Positions 1 through 6,838 of a stretch of DNA of 12,035 bases are shown piece after piece. The translations under genes were made by a program, and so were the position numbers. Every line of letters starts with the position of its first letter. Within the stretch, counting starts at the first letter, position 1. A model generated the notes under the pieces. It worked only from the letters and a program-made list of their open reading frames with translations, was not told where the DNA came from and did not search any database. This DNA is from Bacillota bacterium (GTDB taxonomy: Bacteria; Bacillota; Clostridia; Oscillospirales; Ruminococcaceae), in the NCBI GenBank assembly GCA_023395435.1, contig JAEWZG010000123.1:1-12035 (forward strand), written 5' to 3'.

Positions 1-330
1 CCACAGGAATCCGAGTAAAAGTTGGTCAAATGAGAAGAAAATAATTGTCCAGAAGAAGTTTATTACGAGTTGGAGAAAATAGAGGAACAGTGCATCTGTT
101 TTCTCTTTTTTTGTCGCATTAGATGTAAAAACAATATATGCCGAAATTGCCATTAGCACAAAAAGAATGCTCCATACTATCGGGAAGAGCCAGCCAGGTG
201 GCGAAAGAATAGGTCTGTTATAGTTCTTGTAATTGTCCATACTGTTGTTATTGAATATGGATGCAGCCGCACCCACACCAAGAGTTATAACAAGGAAAAA
301 AATTAGTGGCTTCCACTTAATCTTTAAAAT
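1..330 (-). CDS. tspO: TspO/MBR family membrane protein (partial, runs off left edge; non-canonical start)
   Basis: The minus-strand translation gives 110 residues of a TspO/MBR (tryptophan-rich sensory) protein. These are small five-helix membrane proteins that bind tetrapyrroles and sterols. Visible in order are helix 1 (PLIFFLVITLGVGAAASIF), the signature loop and helix 2 (SPPGWLFPIVWSILFVLMAI), helix 3 (LYFLQLVINFFWTIIFF) and the start of helix 4. Family members have about 155-165 residues, so roughly the last third lies outside the window. A GGAGG site at 338-342 points to a start near 328-330, but the codon there is ATT and the next is TTA. Homologues usually begin with Met directly before a KIKWKP-like stretch, which here is the TTA position. 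The next in-frame GTG (274-276) and ATG (238-240) fall within or after helix 1. I infer an AUU start, a damaged start codon or a sequence error. The gene follows the tocopherol-cyclase-like gene by 70 bases with no terminator between, so they are probably co-transcribed. Family assignment is firm; the start is not. Confidence 0.88.
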   Translation of the reverse strand, partial: MLKIKWKPLIFFLVITLGVGAAASIFNNNSMDNYKNYNRPILSPPGWLFPIVWSILFVLMAISAYIVFTSNATKKEKTDALFLYFLQLVINFFWTIIFFSFDQLLLGFLW

Positions 331-337
331 AATAATT

Positions 338-342
338 CCTCC
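338..342 (-). promoter_or_regulatory. Ribosome binding site of tspO that fixes the expected start
   Basis: GGAGG on the minus strand lies 7 bases upstream of the ATT codon at 328-330. It is a full-strength site, which argues that translation is meant to begin here even though no ATG, GTG or TTG is present at the right distance. Confidence 0.6.
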
Positions 343-400
343 TTTGTTTATGTTTATAAATATATATGTTGTTTTTGTATATTTTAATACAGGTTATCCG

Positions 401-1279
401 CTATTTTACGATTTCATATGAACAATTATCAGAATTTCCATAAAAAACAAGATTGTCCCCGTTATAGAACCAGAAATTTGCTTTTGTATTAGTACATTCA
501 TATATTATTTTGGACATATTTCCTTGCTTCGGTGCCAGTAGTTTCTGCCCAGCATTTGCATTGAACTTTACAACAAGCTTATATTTACGTTGCTTTAAGA
601 TAATACAATAATTGTTGCAGAAATCAACCCTTGCTCCGAGGTATGTTGCAAACCTGTATTCTTGATTATTATAATTAATAACACACAGACTGCCTTTGAA
701 ACTTGTTTTGAAAAAAGGTACATTAGCTACTGCAAGCATAATACTTGCTTTAATATTGTTAAATCTGTTGCACTGAAGCCAGGTGTAGTTTTTTGGGAAA
801 GAATGCCCCATATCCGATTCAATGTATCCTGAGCCATTGTTAAAACTGATTGTTTCAGAATTTAACCGTAAGTTGCCGAAAACATTATGATTCATACTTA
901 TTATTTCATGTCTGCATTCCATTTTCGGAATAAGATTGAAAGGTCCCATCAAAGGATATTTTATAGGTGTCAAATTTGAATATAAAAGCTTTCCTTTGAG
1001 CTGAAATTTCCCAGTGTTTATATCAACATAAATACCCCTGTCGGTGAAATAGCTTGTTCCGACTTTTATAATAAGCTTCTTCTTAAAAAATCTGAATGTG
1101 TCAAGTGGGTAATTAAAGTTATAGGAATTATTATTTGTCAGAACCTGAATAAAAGCTGAGCCTGAACCATTTATACCGATATTTCTGCCAACGATAAAAG
1201 TTATATTATCCTGTCCGTTATAATGTTTAAAATACCATCCTTCAAAAAAGGGCAGATTTTTTTTGAAACTGTTTTTCAT
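401..1279 (-). CDS. Tocopherol-cyclase-like family protein
   Basis: A 292-residue protein with the hallmarks of the tocopherol cyclase-like family (Pfam PF14249): FFEGWYFK at residues 11-18, the central block GYIESDMGHSFPKNYTWLQ at 151-169, and a C-terminal LLAPKQGNM-x(4)-YE block at about 247-261. Plant and cyanobacterial members cyclise phytylquinols to tocopherols. Bacterial homologues in Firmicutes have no assigned reaction, and an anaerobe like this is not expected to make tocopherol, so function should not be transferred beyond the fold, probably a lipocalin-like beta structure that binds a hydrophobic ligand. There is no signal peptide or membrane segment. The ATG start is supported by GGAGG five bases upstream. 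It leads a probable operon with tspO and is divergent from the SplB-like gene. Family call is confident; substrate is unknown. Confidence 0.82.
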   Translation of the reverse strand: MKNSFKKNLPFFEGWYFKHYNGQDNITFIVGRNIGINGSGSAFIQVLTNNNSYNFNYPLDTFRFFKKKLIIKVGTSYFTDRGIYVDINTGKFQLKGKLLYSNLTPIKYPLMGPFNLIPKMECRHEIISMNHNVFGNLRLNSETISFNNGSGYIESDMGHSFPKNYTWLQCNRFNNIKASIMLAVANVPFFKTSFKGSLCVINYNNQEYRFATYLGARVDFCNNYCIILKQRKYKLVVKFNANAGQKLLAPKQGNMSKIIYECTNTKANFWFYNGDNLVFYGNSDNCSYEIVK

Positions 1280-1405
1280 ATATTCCTCCGATTTATAAGC
1301 TTATATTAATTTTGTCATATATTTCTTAGTTTAATCAGTATTCATAAAGAGTAATTAAGTTAATGGAGGATAAAATAAAAAATAAAAAAGAAATCAGGAG
1401 TAAGA
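1280..1405. promoter_or_regulatory. Divergent intergenic region between the tocopherol-cyclase-like and SplB-like genes
   Basis: This 126-base AT-rich gap must hold promoters for both flanking genes. I could not assign a convincing -35/-10 pair in either direction. On the plus strand TTGTCA at 1312-1317 has no good -10 partner at 16-18 bases. On the minus strand ATGACA is followed by TATAAA at only 15 bases. Ribosome binding sites are clear at both ends: GGAGG for the minus gene and AGGAG at 1396-1400 for the plus gene. An additional GGAGG at 1365-1369 is too far from the ATG at 1406 to serve it. Confidence 0.4.
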
Positions 1406-2401
1406 ATGTTTCCAGAGAAAATTTATTACGAACCAACAACACTTGATTATAGTCTTGGCAAAAAGCTCAAGGAAAAGTACAAGGATGTTAAGTGGATTGA
1501 AATAGAAAGTCATAATAATATTCCAGAGATGCGTCAGAAGGAAAACAGAGAGTTTGCCGTAATGAAAAGAAGTGTCATTCTTGGAATAAGAAAGACACAT
1601 AAGTATGTTGCAAATTTTAAAAGCTCTGATTTTTTAGTTCCGTGGACATCTTCAGGATGCAGCGCAATGTGCTTGTATTGCTATCTTGTATGTAATTACA
1701 ATAAATGTGCATATCTGCGCCTTTTTGCTAACAGAGAGCAAATGCTTGACAAATTAATGACTTTTTCGAGAAAAAGTGCTGCCCCATTAACATATGAAAT
1801 AGGAAGTAACAGCGACCTTATCCTTGAAAACACTATTACAGATAATCTGCCTTGGGTAATAGAAGAATTTGCCCGACAGGGGAGAGGAAAGCTTACATTC
1901 CCAACAAAATTCGAAATGGTGGATTCTTTGCTCGGACTTGACCATAAGGGTAAAACTATATTTAGAATGAGTGTAAACCCTGAAGAAATTATCGGGAAAA
2001 TTGAACTTGGTACTTCTCATCTTAATAATAGAATTGAAGCAATGAATAAAATGGCTGAGGCTGATTATCCTGTAGGATTACTTATTGCCCCGGTAATAAT
2101 GATTGATGAATGGAAGGAAAAGTACAAGGAACTCCTTGATACTCTTGAGGCAAAGCTTTCTGAAAAAGTAAAAGAAAAAATGTTCATAGAAGTTATTTTT
2201 ATGACTTATAGTTATGTTCATAGGGCTATTAATAATGAAGCCTTTCCACACGCGCCTGAACTTTATTCAAAAGAATATATGATAGGACGTGGAAGAGGTA
2301 AGTACTGGTACCGTCAGAATATAAGAGATGATGGTGAAGAATTTCTAAGAGCAGAAATTACTAAGCGCTTCCCGAACAATGAAATCATATACTTCTGTTG
2401 A
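1406..2401 (+). CDS. splB: SplB-family radical SAM protein (spore photoproduct lyase homologue)
   Basis: A 331-residue protein matching spore photoproduct lyase along its length. SplB uses a 4Fe-4S cluster and S-adenosylmethionine to revert the thymine dimer formed in spore DNA by UV. The radical SAM triad is C85-x3-C89-x2-C92 in SGCSAMCLYCYL, and the two tyrosines flanking the last Cys (Y91, Y93) are kept. Further SplB-like blocks are YLRLFAN (103-109), YEIGSNSD (130-137), LTFPTKFEMVDSLL (163-176), FRMSVNP (186-192) and the end motif GRGRGKYWYR (294-303). From memory of the Bacillus protein, its hydrogen-donor Cys141 sits in FEAACTSD; the equivalent residue here is Ser134. The enzyme may therefore be an altered SPL or an SPL-like enzyme with another substrate. 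The start is supported by AGGAG five bases upstream. It is single-gene and divergent from the tocopherol-cyclase-like gene; the downstream membrane protein has its own promoter. Confidence 0.85.
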   Translation: MFPEKIYYEPTTLDYSLGKKLKEKYKDVKWIEIESHNNIPEMRQKENREFAVMKRSVILGIRKTHKYVANFKSSDFLVPWTSSGCSAMCLYCYLVCNYNKCAYLRLFANREQMLDKLMTFSRKSAAPLTYEIGSNSDLILENTITDNLPWVIEEFARQGRGKLTFPTKFEMVDSLLGLDHKGKTIFRMSVNPEEIIGKIELGTSHLNNRIEAMNKMAEADYPVGLLIAPVIMIDEWKEKYKELLDTLEAKLSEKVKEKMFIEVIFMTYSYVHRAINNEAFPHAPELYSKEYMIGRGRGKYWYRQNIRDDGEEFLRAEITKRFPNNEIIYFC

Positions 2402-2409
2402 TGATTTAT

Positions 2410-2438
2410 TTGTTTTTTGCCATAATGTATGTTAAAAT
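2410..2438 (+). promoter_or_regulatory. Predicted sigma-A promoter of the CmpB-family gene
   Basis: TTGTTT at 2410-2415 and TAAAAT at 2433-2438 are 17 bases apart, with a TGT extended -10 immediately upstream of TAAAAT. The same ATGTTAAAATA core occurs in the lipoprotein promoter near 9009. Confidence 0.6.
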
Positions 2439-2455
2439 AGTATTATTATGACAAT

Positions 2456-2461
2456 GGAGGG
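2456..2461 (+). promoter_or_regulatory. Ribosome binding site that selects the GTG start at 2467
   Basis: GGAGGG ends only two bases before the ATG at 2464 but five bases before the in-frame GTG at 2467. The spacing favours initiation at GTG. Confidence 0.65.
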
Positions 2462-2466
2462 ATATG

Positions 2467-3249
2467 GTGTCGAAATATTCAGTAATTCAATGGATAATGT
2501 TTTTTTACGTATATTGCTTTATAGGATGGATGTTGGAATCAGCGATAGTATCCGTAACAGAAAAAAAGTTTGTTAATAGAGGCTTCTTAAGAATACCATT
2601 CCTTCCACTTTACGGCTTTGGTGCATTAACGATCCTGTTTTCAACCCTTCCTGTAAAATCTGATCCAGTATTAGTATATATATGTGGTGCTTTAAGCTGT
2701 ACACTTCTTGAATATACTACAGGTGTAGTAATGGAAAGCTTATTCAAGGTAAAATATTGGGATTATTCAAATGCAGAGTTTAATTTGAACGGTAAAATAT
2801 GTGTAATGTCCTCGTTGTTTTGGGGATTCTTATCATTACTTTTTACATATAAGCTACACGAATTAACAGAAAATTTGGTTTTGAATTTTTCAAATACAGT
2901 AACGTTAATCATTGTAATAACAATATCGGTTTTATTTGCTTCTGACATGGTATATTCAATCAAGACAGCATTTGATGTCAGAAAGGTTCTTGCTAAGCTT
3001 ACTGAAATTAAGAATGAAATTGAAAAGCTTATATCCCAGAGTGTCGAAAAGTCCGAAAGAGCACAGGCCATCAGGGATAAAATCCAGAGTCTTAATGCAG
3101 AAAGACAAAAGGTGTTTTCAAAAATATCTTTTTATCCTCGTCAACTTCTGAAAGCCCATCCTCATGCAACATCATCACGATTCAGTGAAGCTTTGAGGGA
3201 TGTTAAGGAATCAATAGTCAACAGACGCAAAAATAAAACTAAAAAATAA
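2467..3249 (+). CDS. CmpB/PF06541 family integral membrane protein (putative ABC-transporter type IV)
   Basis: About 260 residues. The N-terminal part carries the family signature FFYVYCFIGWMLES, then GFLRIPFLPLYGFGAL, LLEYTTGVVMESLF and YWDYSNAEFNLNGKICV. Five or so hydrophobic helices occupy residues 1-165. The remaining ~95 residues are cytoplasmic and charged, with a likely coiled coil (about 173-220, rich in KLTEIKNEIEKL-type heptads), ending in a PRQLLKAHPHATSSRF motif typical of the family and a Lys-rich tail. Pfam names the family as a putative ABC-transporter component, but no member has a well-defined transport role that I can cite and no ATPase is adjacent, so function is unknown. 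GTG 2467 is preferred over ATG 2464 on ribosome-binding-site spacing. The gene has its own promoter and ends at a strong hairpin. Confidence 0.82.
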   Translation: MSKYSVIQWIMFFYVYCFIGWMLESAIVSVTEKKFVNRGFLRIPFLPLYGFGALTILFSTLPVKSDPVLVYICGALSCTLLEYTTGVVMESLFKVKYWDYSNAEFNLNGKICVMSSLFWGFLSLLFTYKLHELTENLVLNFSNTVTLIIVITISVLFASDMVYSIKTAFDVRKVLAKLTEIKNEIEKLISQSVEKSERAQAIRDKIQSLNAERQKVFSKISFYPRQLLKAHPHATSSRFSEALRDVKESIVNRRKNKTKK

Positions 3250-3254
3250 AAATA

Positions 3255-3281
3255 GAGCCTTGAATTTTAAATTCAAGGCTC
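3255..3281. terminator. Bidirectional rho-independent terminator
   Basis: GAGCCTTGAAT (3255-3265) pairs perfectly with ATTCAAGGCTC (3271-3281) around a TTTAA loop. On the minus strand the stem is followed by a long T-rich run, so it best terminates the 3289-3936 gene; it also lies six bases after the stop of the plus-strand CmpB-family gene. Confidence 0.9.
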
Positions 3282-3288
3282 TCAATTA

Positions 3289-3936
3289 TTAATCAGCGGA
3301 TTGCATTGTGCTAAGTATTGTATGATAATCGTGGCTTACCATTGCTATACCATATGGGTTAAGAGTTGTACTGTCAACATCAAGTGTTACTCGGTAATAT
3401 ACTGTTTTAATCTCACCGTCAATCTCTATATCATAATTAAAGTAGTTAACTTCTATGTATCTGTCCTTTGATTCTCCGATATATGTTGCAGTTATAAAGT
3501 CGTTTTCATCAAATGATTCGTATGTCATCTGTGAGAACTCAAACCAAACTTTCAGCTTATCTGTTTCACTATCTAAATCAAATTCATTCAATGAATATTC
3601 AAGATATATTTTTGCATTATTACAGCTTATATCATCGCTTTCTACTGGTACACCACCACATGAATAATAGAATACTGTGCTGATGTTTTTCATACCGCAG
3701 TTGCTGTCTGAATTCCAGAATGATGTTGAATCAGCAGTATTATATGTAAATTTCTTGCCACCTAAAAGAGTGATGGTTTGTATTTCGTCAGAAATTGGTG
3801 GTAATTCACCGTCATACTTGATTATTTTTCCATCATCACTTTTTACATCTTTAACGAATTTACCCACGGCTGTGTTGTCAAATGAATCAGATATCTGATT
3901 ACCAATTGCTTTCATTGCTTTTGAAAATAGTCCCAT
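3289..3936 (-). CDS. Hypothetical protein, 215 residues, unrecognised
   Basis: I do not recognise a family. The N-terminus (MGLFSKAMKAIGNQISDSFD) reads as an amphipathic helix, and from about residue 35 the sequence alternates short hydrophobic and acidic stretches, suggesting a mostly beta, acidic cytoplasmic domain. There is no signal peptide, lipobox or membrane segment. Three cysteines (C80, C93, C105) lie near the middle with no obvious metal motif. The coding status is well supported: an AAGGTGG ribosome binding site about seven bases before the ATG, a consensus promoter upstream, a strong terminator downstream, and typical AT-rich codon use. It is a monocistronic unit between htpG and the convergent CmpB-family gene; nothing in the context reveals its job. 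Confidence 0.8.
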   Translation of the reverse strand: MGLFSKAMKAIGNQISDSFDNTAVGKFVKDVKSDDGKIIKYDGELPPISDEIQTITLLGGKKFTYNTADSTSFWNSDSNCGMKNISTVFYYSCGGVPVESDDISCNNAKIYLEYSLNEFDLDSETDKLKVWFEFSQMTYESFDENDFITATYIGESKDRYIEVNYFNYDIEIDGEIKTVYYRVTLDVDSTTLNPYGIAMVSHDYHTILSTMQSAD

Positions 3937-3974
3937 AATACAACCACCTTTATATAGTATTTGTTATATAACGT

Positions 3975-4003
3975 ATCATACTATAATTAGTAGCGAATGT
4001 CAA
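3975..4003 (-). promoter_or_regulatory. Consensus sigma-A promoter of the 215-residue hypothetical gene
   Basis: On the minus strand a perfect -35 TTGACA (3998-4003) is followed after exactly 17 bases by TATGAT (3975-3980). It lies immediately downstream of the htpG terminator and 39 bases before the start codon. It is among the strongest-looking promoters in the window. Confidence 0.82.
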
Positions 4004-4005
4004 CA

Positions 4006-4048
4006 AAAAATATCCTGTTTTTGCAAATAATATTAACAGGATATTTTT
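4006..4048 (-). terminator. Rho-independent terminator of htpG
   Basis: Minus-strand arms 4035-4048 and 4006-4019 form a perfect 14-base-pair stem (core AATATCCTGTT / AACAGGATATT) with a 15-base loop, ending in a T tract. It begins 14 bases after the htpG stop codon. Confidence 0.8.
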
Positions 4049-4062
4049 ATTTAGTTATAAAA

Positions 4063-5946
4063 TTAGTCAACCATGAGATTACATATCATATTTGAGAATT
4101 TTACAGGGTCTTCAACAGGGATTCCTTCTATCATAAGTGCTTGGGTATAGAGAAGTTCTGAATACATCTTGAGCTTTTCTTTATCTTCAATATTGAGCTT
4201 TTGAAGTTTAGCAAATACAGGATGGTTTGCATTTATTTCAAGTACCTTTTCTGCCTTAACATTTTCGTTGTTTGGCATAGCATTAAGAATTTTTTCCATT
4301 TCAATAGTGATTTCTCCGCCGTTTGCAAGGCATACAGGATGTGACTTTAGCCTTTGTGATAATCTTACTTCTATAACCTTATCACTTAGTGCATCTTTCA
4401 TTGCTGTGAAGAGATCTTTGTTTTCCTCAGCCTGTTTTTTAGCTTCCTGCTTTTCTTCTTCTGTTTCAAGGTCAAGATCATCACTTGATGCTGATTTGAA
4501 TTCCTTTTCCTTATAATTTATAAGCATCTTAATAGCAAATTCATCAACATAATCTGTTAGGTATAATACTTCAAAGCCTTTATCCTTGAGAGCTTCAATT
4601 TGTGGTAGTCTTTCAATTCTTGAAATACTGCTACCTGTTGCATAATAGATGAACTTCTGATCTTCCTTCATTCTTGAAACATACTCTTCAAGAGTTGACA
4701 TCTTATCAGCAAATGATGTATGGAACATCAGCAAGTCTTCAAGGAGATCCCTGTTCTGCCCATAAGAGCTGTAAATTCCGAATTTGAGCTGTAACCCGAA
4801 GTTCTTGAAGAACTCCTCATACTTATCTCTGTTTTCTTGAAGCATTTTAGCAAGATTGTTCTTAATAGTCTTTTCAAGGTTTTTAGCGATAACCTTAAGT
4901 TGTCTGTCGTGCTGTAACATCTCCCTTGAAATGTTAAGTGACAAGTCCTCGCTGTCTACAAGACCTTTTACAAATGAGAAATAATCAGGGAGCAGATCAG
5001 CACATTTATCCATAATAAGAACGCCGTTTGAATAAAGCTGAAGTCCTTTTTCATATTCCTTTGAGTAATAGTTAAACGGAGCTTTTGAAGGAATATACAG
5101 CAACGAATTATAGCTTGCTATGCCTTCTGCCTTAACGTGCATATATTTCACAGGGTTCTCGTAATCGTGGAATTTTTCCATATAGAACTTATTATAATCT
5201 TCATCACTAAGTTCATTTTTGTTCTTTCTCCAGATAGGAACCATACTGTTTAGGGTTTTTGTTTCAACAACAGTTTCATATTCTGTTTCGCTGCCCTCTT
5301 TAAGCTTTGAGGTTTCAACATCCATTTTTATAGGGAAGCGGATATAGTCGGAATATTTTTTGATAAGCTGTTGTAATCTATACTGTTCAAGGTATTCATC
5401 ATACTTTTCGTTTTCTGTGTTGTCCATAAGATACAAAACAATTTCAGTACCGCAGTTTTCTTTTTCTGACTCAACTATTGTGTAGCCATCAACACCCTCA
5501 GCGGTCCAAGTACAAGCGGTATCACTGCCGAAAGCTTTTGATGTTACAACAACCTTTTTAGCAACCATGAATGATGAATAGAAGCCGACACCAAACTGAC
5601 CGATAATACTTACATCATCACCAAGTTCATTGTCGTTTTTAAAAGCCAGTGAACCACTCTTTGCGATTGTTCCAAGATTATTTTCAAGTTCTTCCTTAGT
5701 CATTCCGATACCGTTGTCGGAAATTGTAAGTGTTCGATTTTCTTTATCTGCTTTTACAGTGATTGCGAAATCGTCTTTTGTCATTCCGATACTTGTATCC
5801 TGAAGTGAACGGAAATATAGCTTGTCAATAGCGTCACTTGCATTGGAGATAAGTTCACGGAGGAAGATTTCCTTATGCGTATAAATTGAATGGATCATCA
5901 TATCAAGCAAACGTTTTGACTCAGCTTTAAATTGTTTTTTTGCCAT
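4063..5946 (-). CDS. htpG: Molecular chaperone HtpG (bacterial Hsp90)
   Basis: A 627-residue full-length HtpG, close to the roughly 625 usual for the family. The N-terminal GHKL ATPase domain shows FLRELISNASDAIDKL (28-43, with catalytic Glu31 and Mg-binding Asn35), SDNGIGM (76-82, ATP-adenine contact Asp77) and IGQFGVGFYSSFMVA (115-129, lid and glycine loop). The middle domain carries SLNISREMLQ (336-345), whose Arg341 is the conserved ATP-contacting arginine. A highly charged Glu/Lys stretch around residues 488-515 precedes the C-terminal dimerisation domain, and the protein ends without an MEEVD motif, as expected in bacteria. It acts in the cytosol as an ATP-driven dimer remodelling client proteins, usually with DnaK. 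The ATG start has AAGGAGTG five bases upstream. It has its own promoter with a CIRCE operator and its own terminator, so it is monocistronic and predicted to be controlled by HrcA. Confidence 0.98.
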   Translation of the reverse strand: MAKKQFKAESKRLLDMMIHSIYTHKEIFLRELISNASDAIDKLYFRSLQDTSIGMTKDDFAITVKADKENRTLTISDNGIGMTKEELENNLGTIAKSGSLAFKNDNELGDDVSIIGQFGVGFYSSFMVAKKVVVTSKAFGSDTACTWTAEGVDGYTIVESEKENCGTEIVLYLMDNTENEKYDEYLEQYRLQQLIKKYSDYIRFPIKMDVETSKLKEGSETEYETVVETKTLNSMVPIWRKNKNELSDEDYNKFYMEKFHDYENPVKYMHVKAEGIASYNSLLYIPSKAPFNYYSKEYEKGLQLYSNGVLIMDKCADLLPDYFSFVKGLVDSEDLSLNISREMLQHDRQLKVIAKNLEKTIKNNLAKMLQENRDKYEEFFKNFGLQLKFGIYSSYGQNRDLLEDLLMFHTSFADKMSTLEEYVSRMKEDQKFIYYATGSSISRIERLPQIEALKDKGFEVLYLTDYVDEFAIKMLINYKEKEFKSASSDDLDLETEEEKQEAKKQAEENKDLFTAMKDALSDKVIEVRLSQRLKSHPVCLANGGEITIEMEKILNAMPNNENVKAEKVLEINANHPVFAKLQKLNIEDKEKLKMYSELLYTQALMIEGIPVEDPVKFSNMICNLMVD

Positions 5947-5971
5947 AAAAACACTCCTTGTACTTATGCAT

Positions 5972-5998
5972 TTAGCACTCTATATCTTAGAGTGCTAA
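5972..5998 (-). promoter_or_regulatory. CIRCE element, HrcA repressor operator of htpG
   Basis: A perfect inverted repeat: TTAGCACTC, nine bases, GAGTGCTAA. This is the canonical CIRCE consensus without a mismatch. It sits across the predicted transcription start of htpG and in the 5' leader, ending 25 bases before the ATG, so HrcA binding would block transcription in unstressed cells. Confidence 0.96.
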
Positions 5999-6002
5999 AC
6001 AT

Positions 6003-6031
6003 AGTATAGTACAAAGAGCATTAAAAATCAA
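6003..6031 (-). promoter_or_regulatory. Predicted sigma-A promoter of htpG
   Basis: On the minus strand -35 TTGATT (6026-6031) and -10 TATACT (6003-6008) are 17 bases apart. Transcription would start at about 5996, inside the CIRCE repeat, which fits a repressor-controlled housekeeping promoter. Confidence 0.78.
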
Positions 6032-6075
6032 GTCATTCATAAAAAATATTTTATTTATTTACTCTCAAGCAATAG

Positions 6076-6825
6076 TTATAATTCTGCATTAATTTTTTCA
6101 AACTTTTTTTCTGATAGAATTTCATTCATCAAAAATTCACCATTATAAAAAAGTGAGTATGATGTGAAAGGCGCTGGTGCATTCTTTGCCTGCTCACAAG
6201 AAGTTATGTGGACAGTTTTGAAAGGTATACCTTTTCCATCAGCAATATTTTTTATAAGTGGGACGTATTTTGCAGTGAATGGGCATTGGTCCGCATAATA
6301 GAGTACAAAGCCTTGCTCATCAATATGAGGTTTTTTAACCTGTTGCATAAAGCAAGGGATATCAGCATTTTCTTTAAATGGAAAATAATACAGCTCATAG
6401 AAAGGTTCTGCAGTGTCAGCAAGCTTAAAGCCTTTGTATTTTAAATACTTCGGGTCAGCAAGGAACGGCATCTTTTTCTTTGCTGAAAGAATAACAAGCC
6501 CTTTTTTGCCTTTCTCTGTGCTGTCTTTTATACATTCATTAAGTAATAGAGTTGAATTACCCTGACCTTTATATTGCCCAGAAACCCAAAGGCAGTCAAT
6601 ATACATATATCCGTCAGCCTTCACAGGAGCCCACGCATTTTCCGCGGGAATATATTCAATAAAGCATTTTCCTCTGACATTACCTTTTTTAAAAACAAGT
6701 CCATCGTTAAATCTTTCTCTGAGCCAGTTTTTCTTTGAAGTAACCTGACAGTCTTTGTTGTTAGATATAGCACAGCATATATGCTCATATTCAAGGTTAT
6801 CTTTTGTTACAGTGATTATGTCCAT
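6076..6825 (-). CDS. GNAT acetyltransferase with C-terminal YoaP-like domain
   Basis: A 249-residue two-domain protein. Residues 1 to about 150 form a GNAT fold: the beta-4 strand YMYIDCLWVSGQYKGQGNS (73-91) contains the acetyl-CoA pyrophosphate loop Q-x-x-G-x-G, and YLKYKGFKLAD (127-137) is the usual GNAT C-terminal element. Residues about 170-249 match the YoaP-like module (PF14268), which looks like a shortened thioredoxin fold: VLYYADQCPF (174-183) has a single Cys181 next to Pro, followed by a helix, a TVHITS strand and a LFYNGEFLMNE strand. The lone Cys cannot make a CxxC redox pair. Acceptor substrate is unknown. The start has GGAAGAG upstream, and the gene begins 13 bases after the VanY-like stop, so the two form one operon. 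No clear terminator follows before the htpG promoter. Confidence 0.8.
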   Translation of the reverse strand: MDIITVTKDNLEYEHICCAISNNKDCQVTSKKNWLRERFNDGLVFKKGNVRGKCFIEYIPAENAWAPVKADGYMYIDCLWVSGQYKGQGNSTLLLNECIKDSTEKGKKGLVILSAKKKMPFLADPKYLKYKGFKLADTAEPFYELYYFPFKENADIPCFMQQVKKPHIDEQGFVLYYADQCPFTAKYVPLIKNIADGKGIPFKTVHITSCEQAKNAPAPFTSYSLFYNGEFLMNEILSEKKFEKINAEL

Positions 6826-6838
6826 TATACTCTTCCTT

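Noticed and set aside
233..421. Plus-strand open frame of 62 codons
   Set aside because: It is antisense to tspO and its upstream region, which show clear family motifs, and it has no ribosome binding site.
1363..1446. Possible 27-codon leader peptide starting MEDKIKNKK and overlapping the start of the SplB-like gene
   Set aside because: No ribosome binding site precedes its ATG and its lysine/asparagine-rich content simply reflects A-rich untranslated sequence.
2464..2466. ATG as start of the CmpB-family protein
   Set aside because: Only two bases separate it from the GGAGGG site; the next codon, GTG, has proper spacing.
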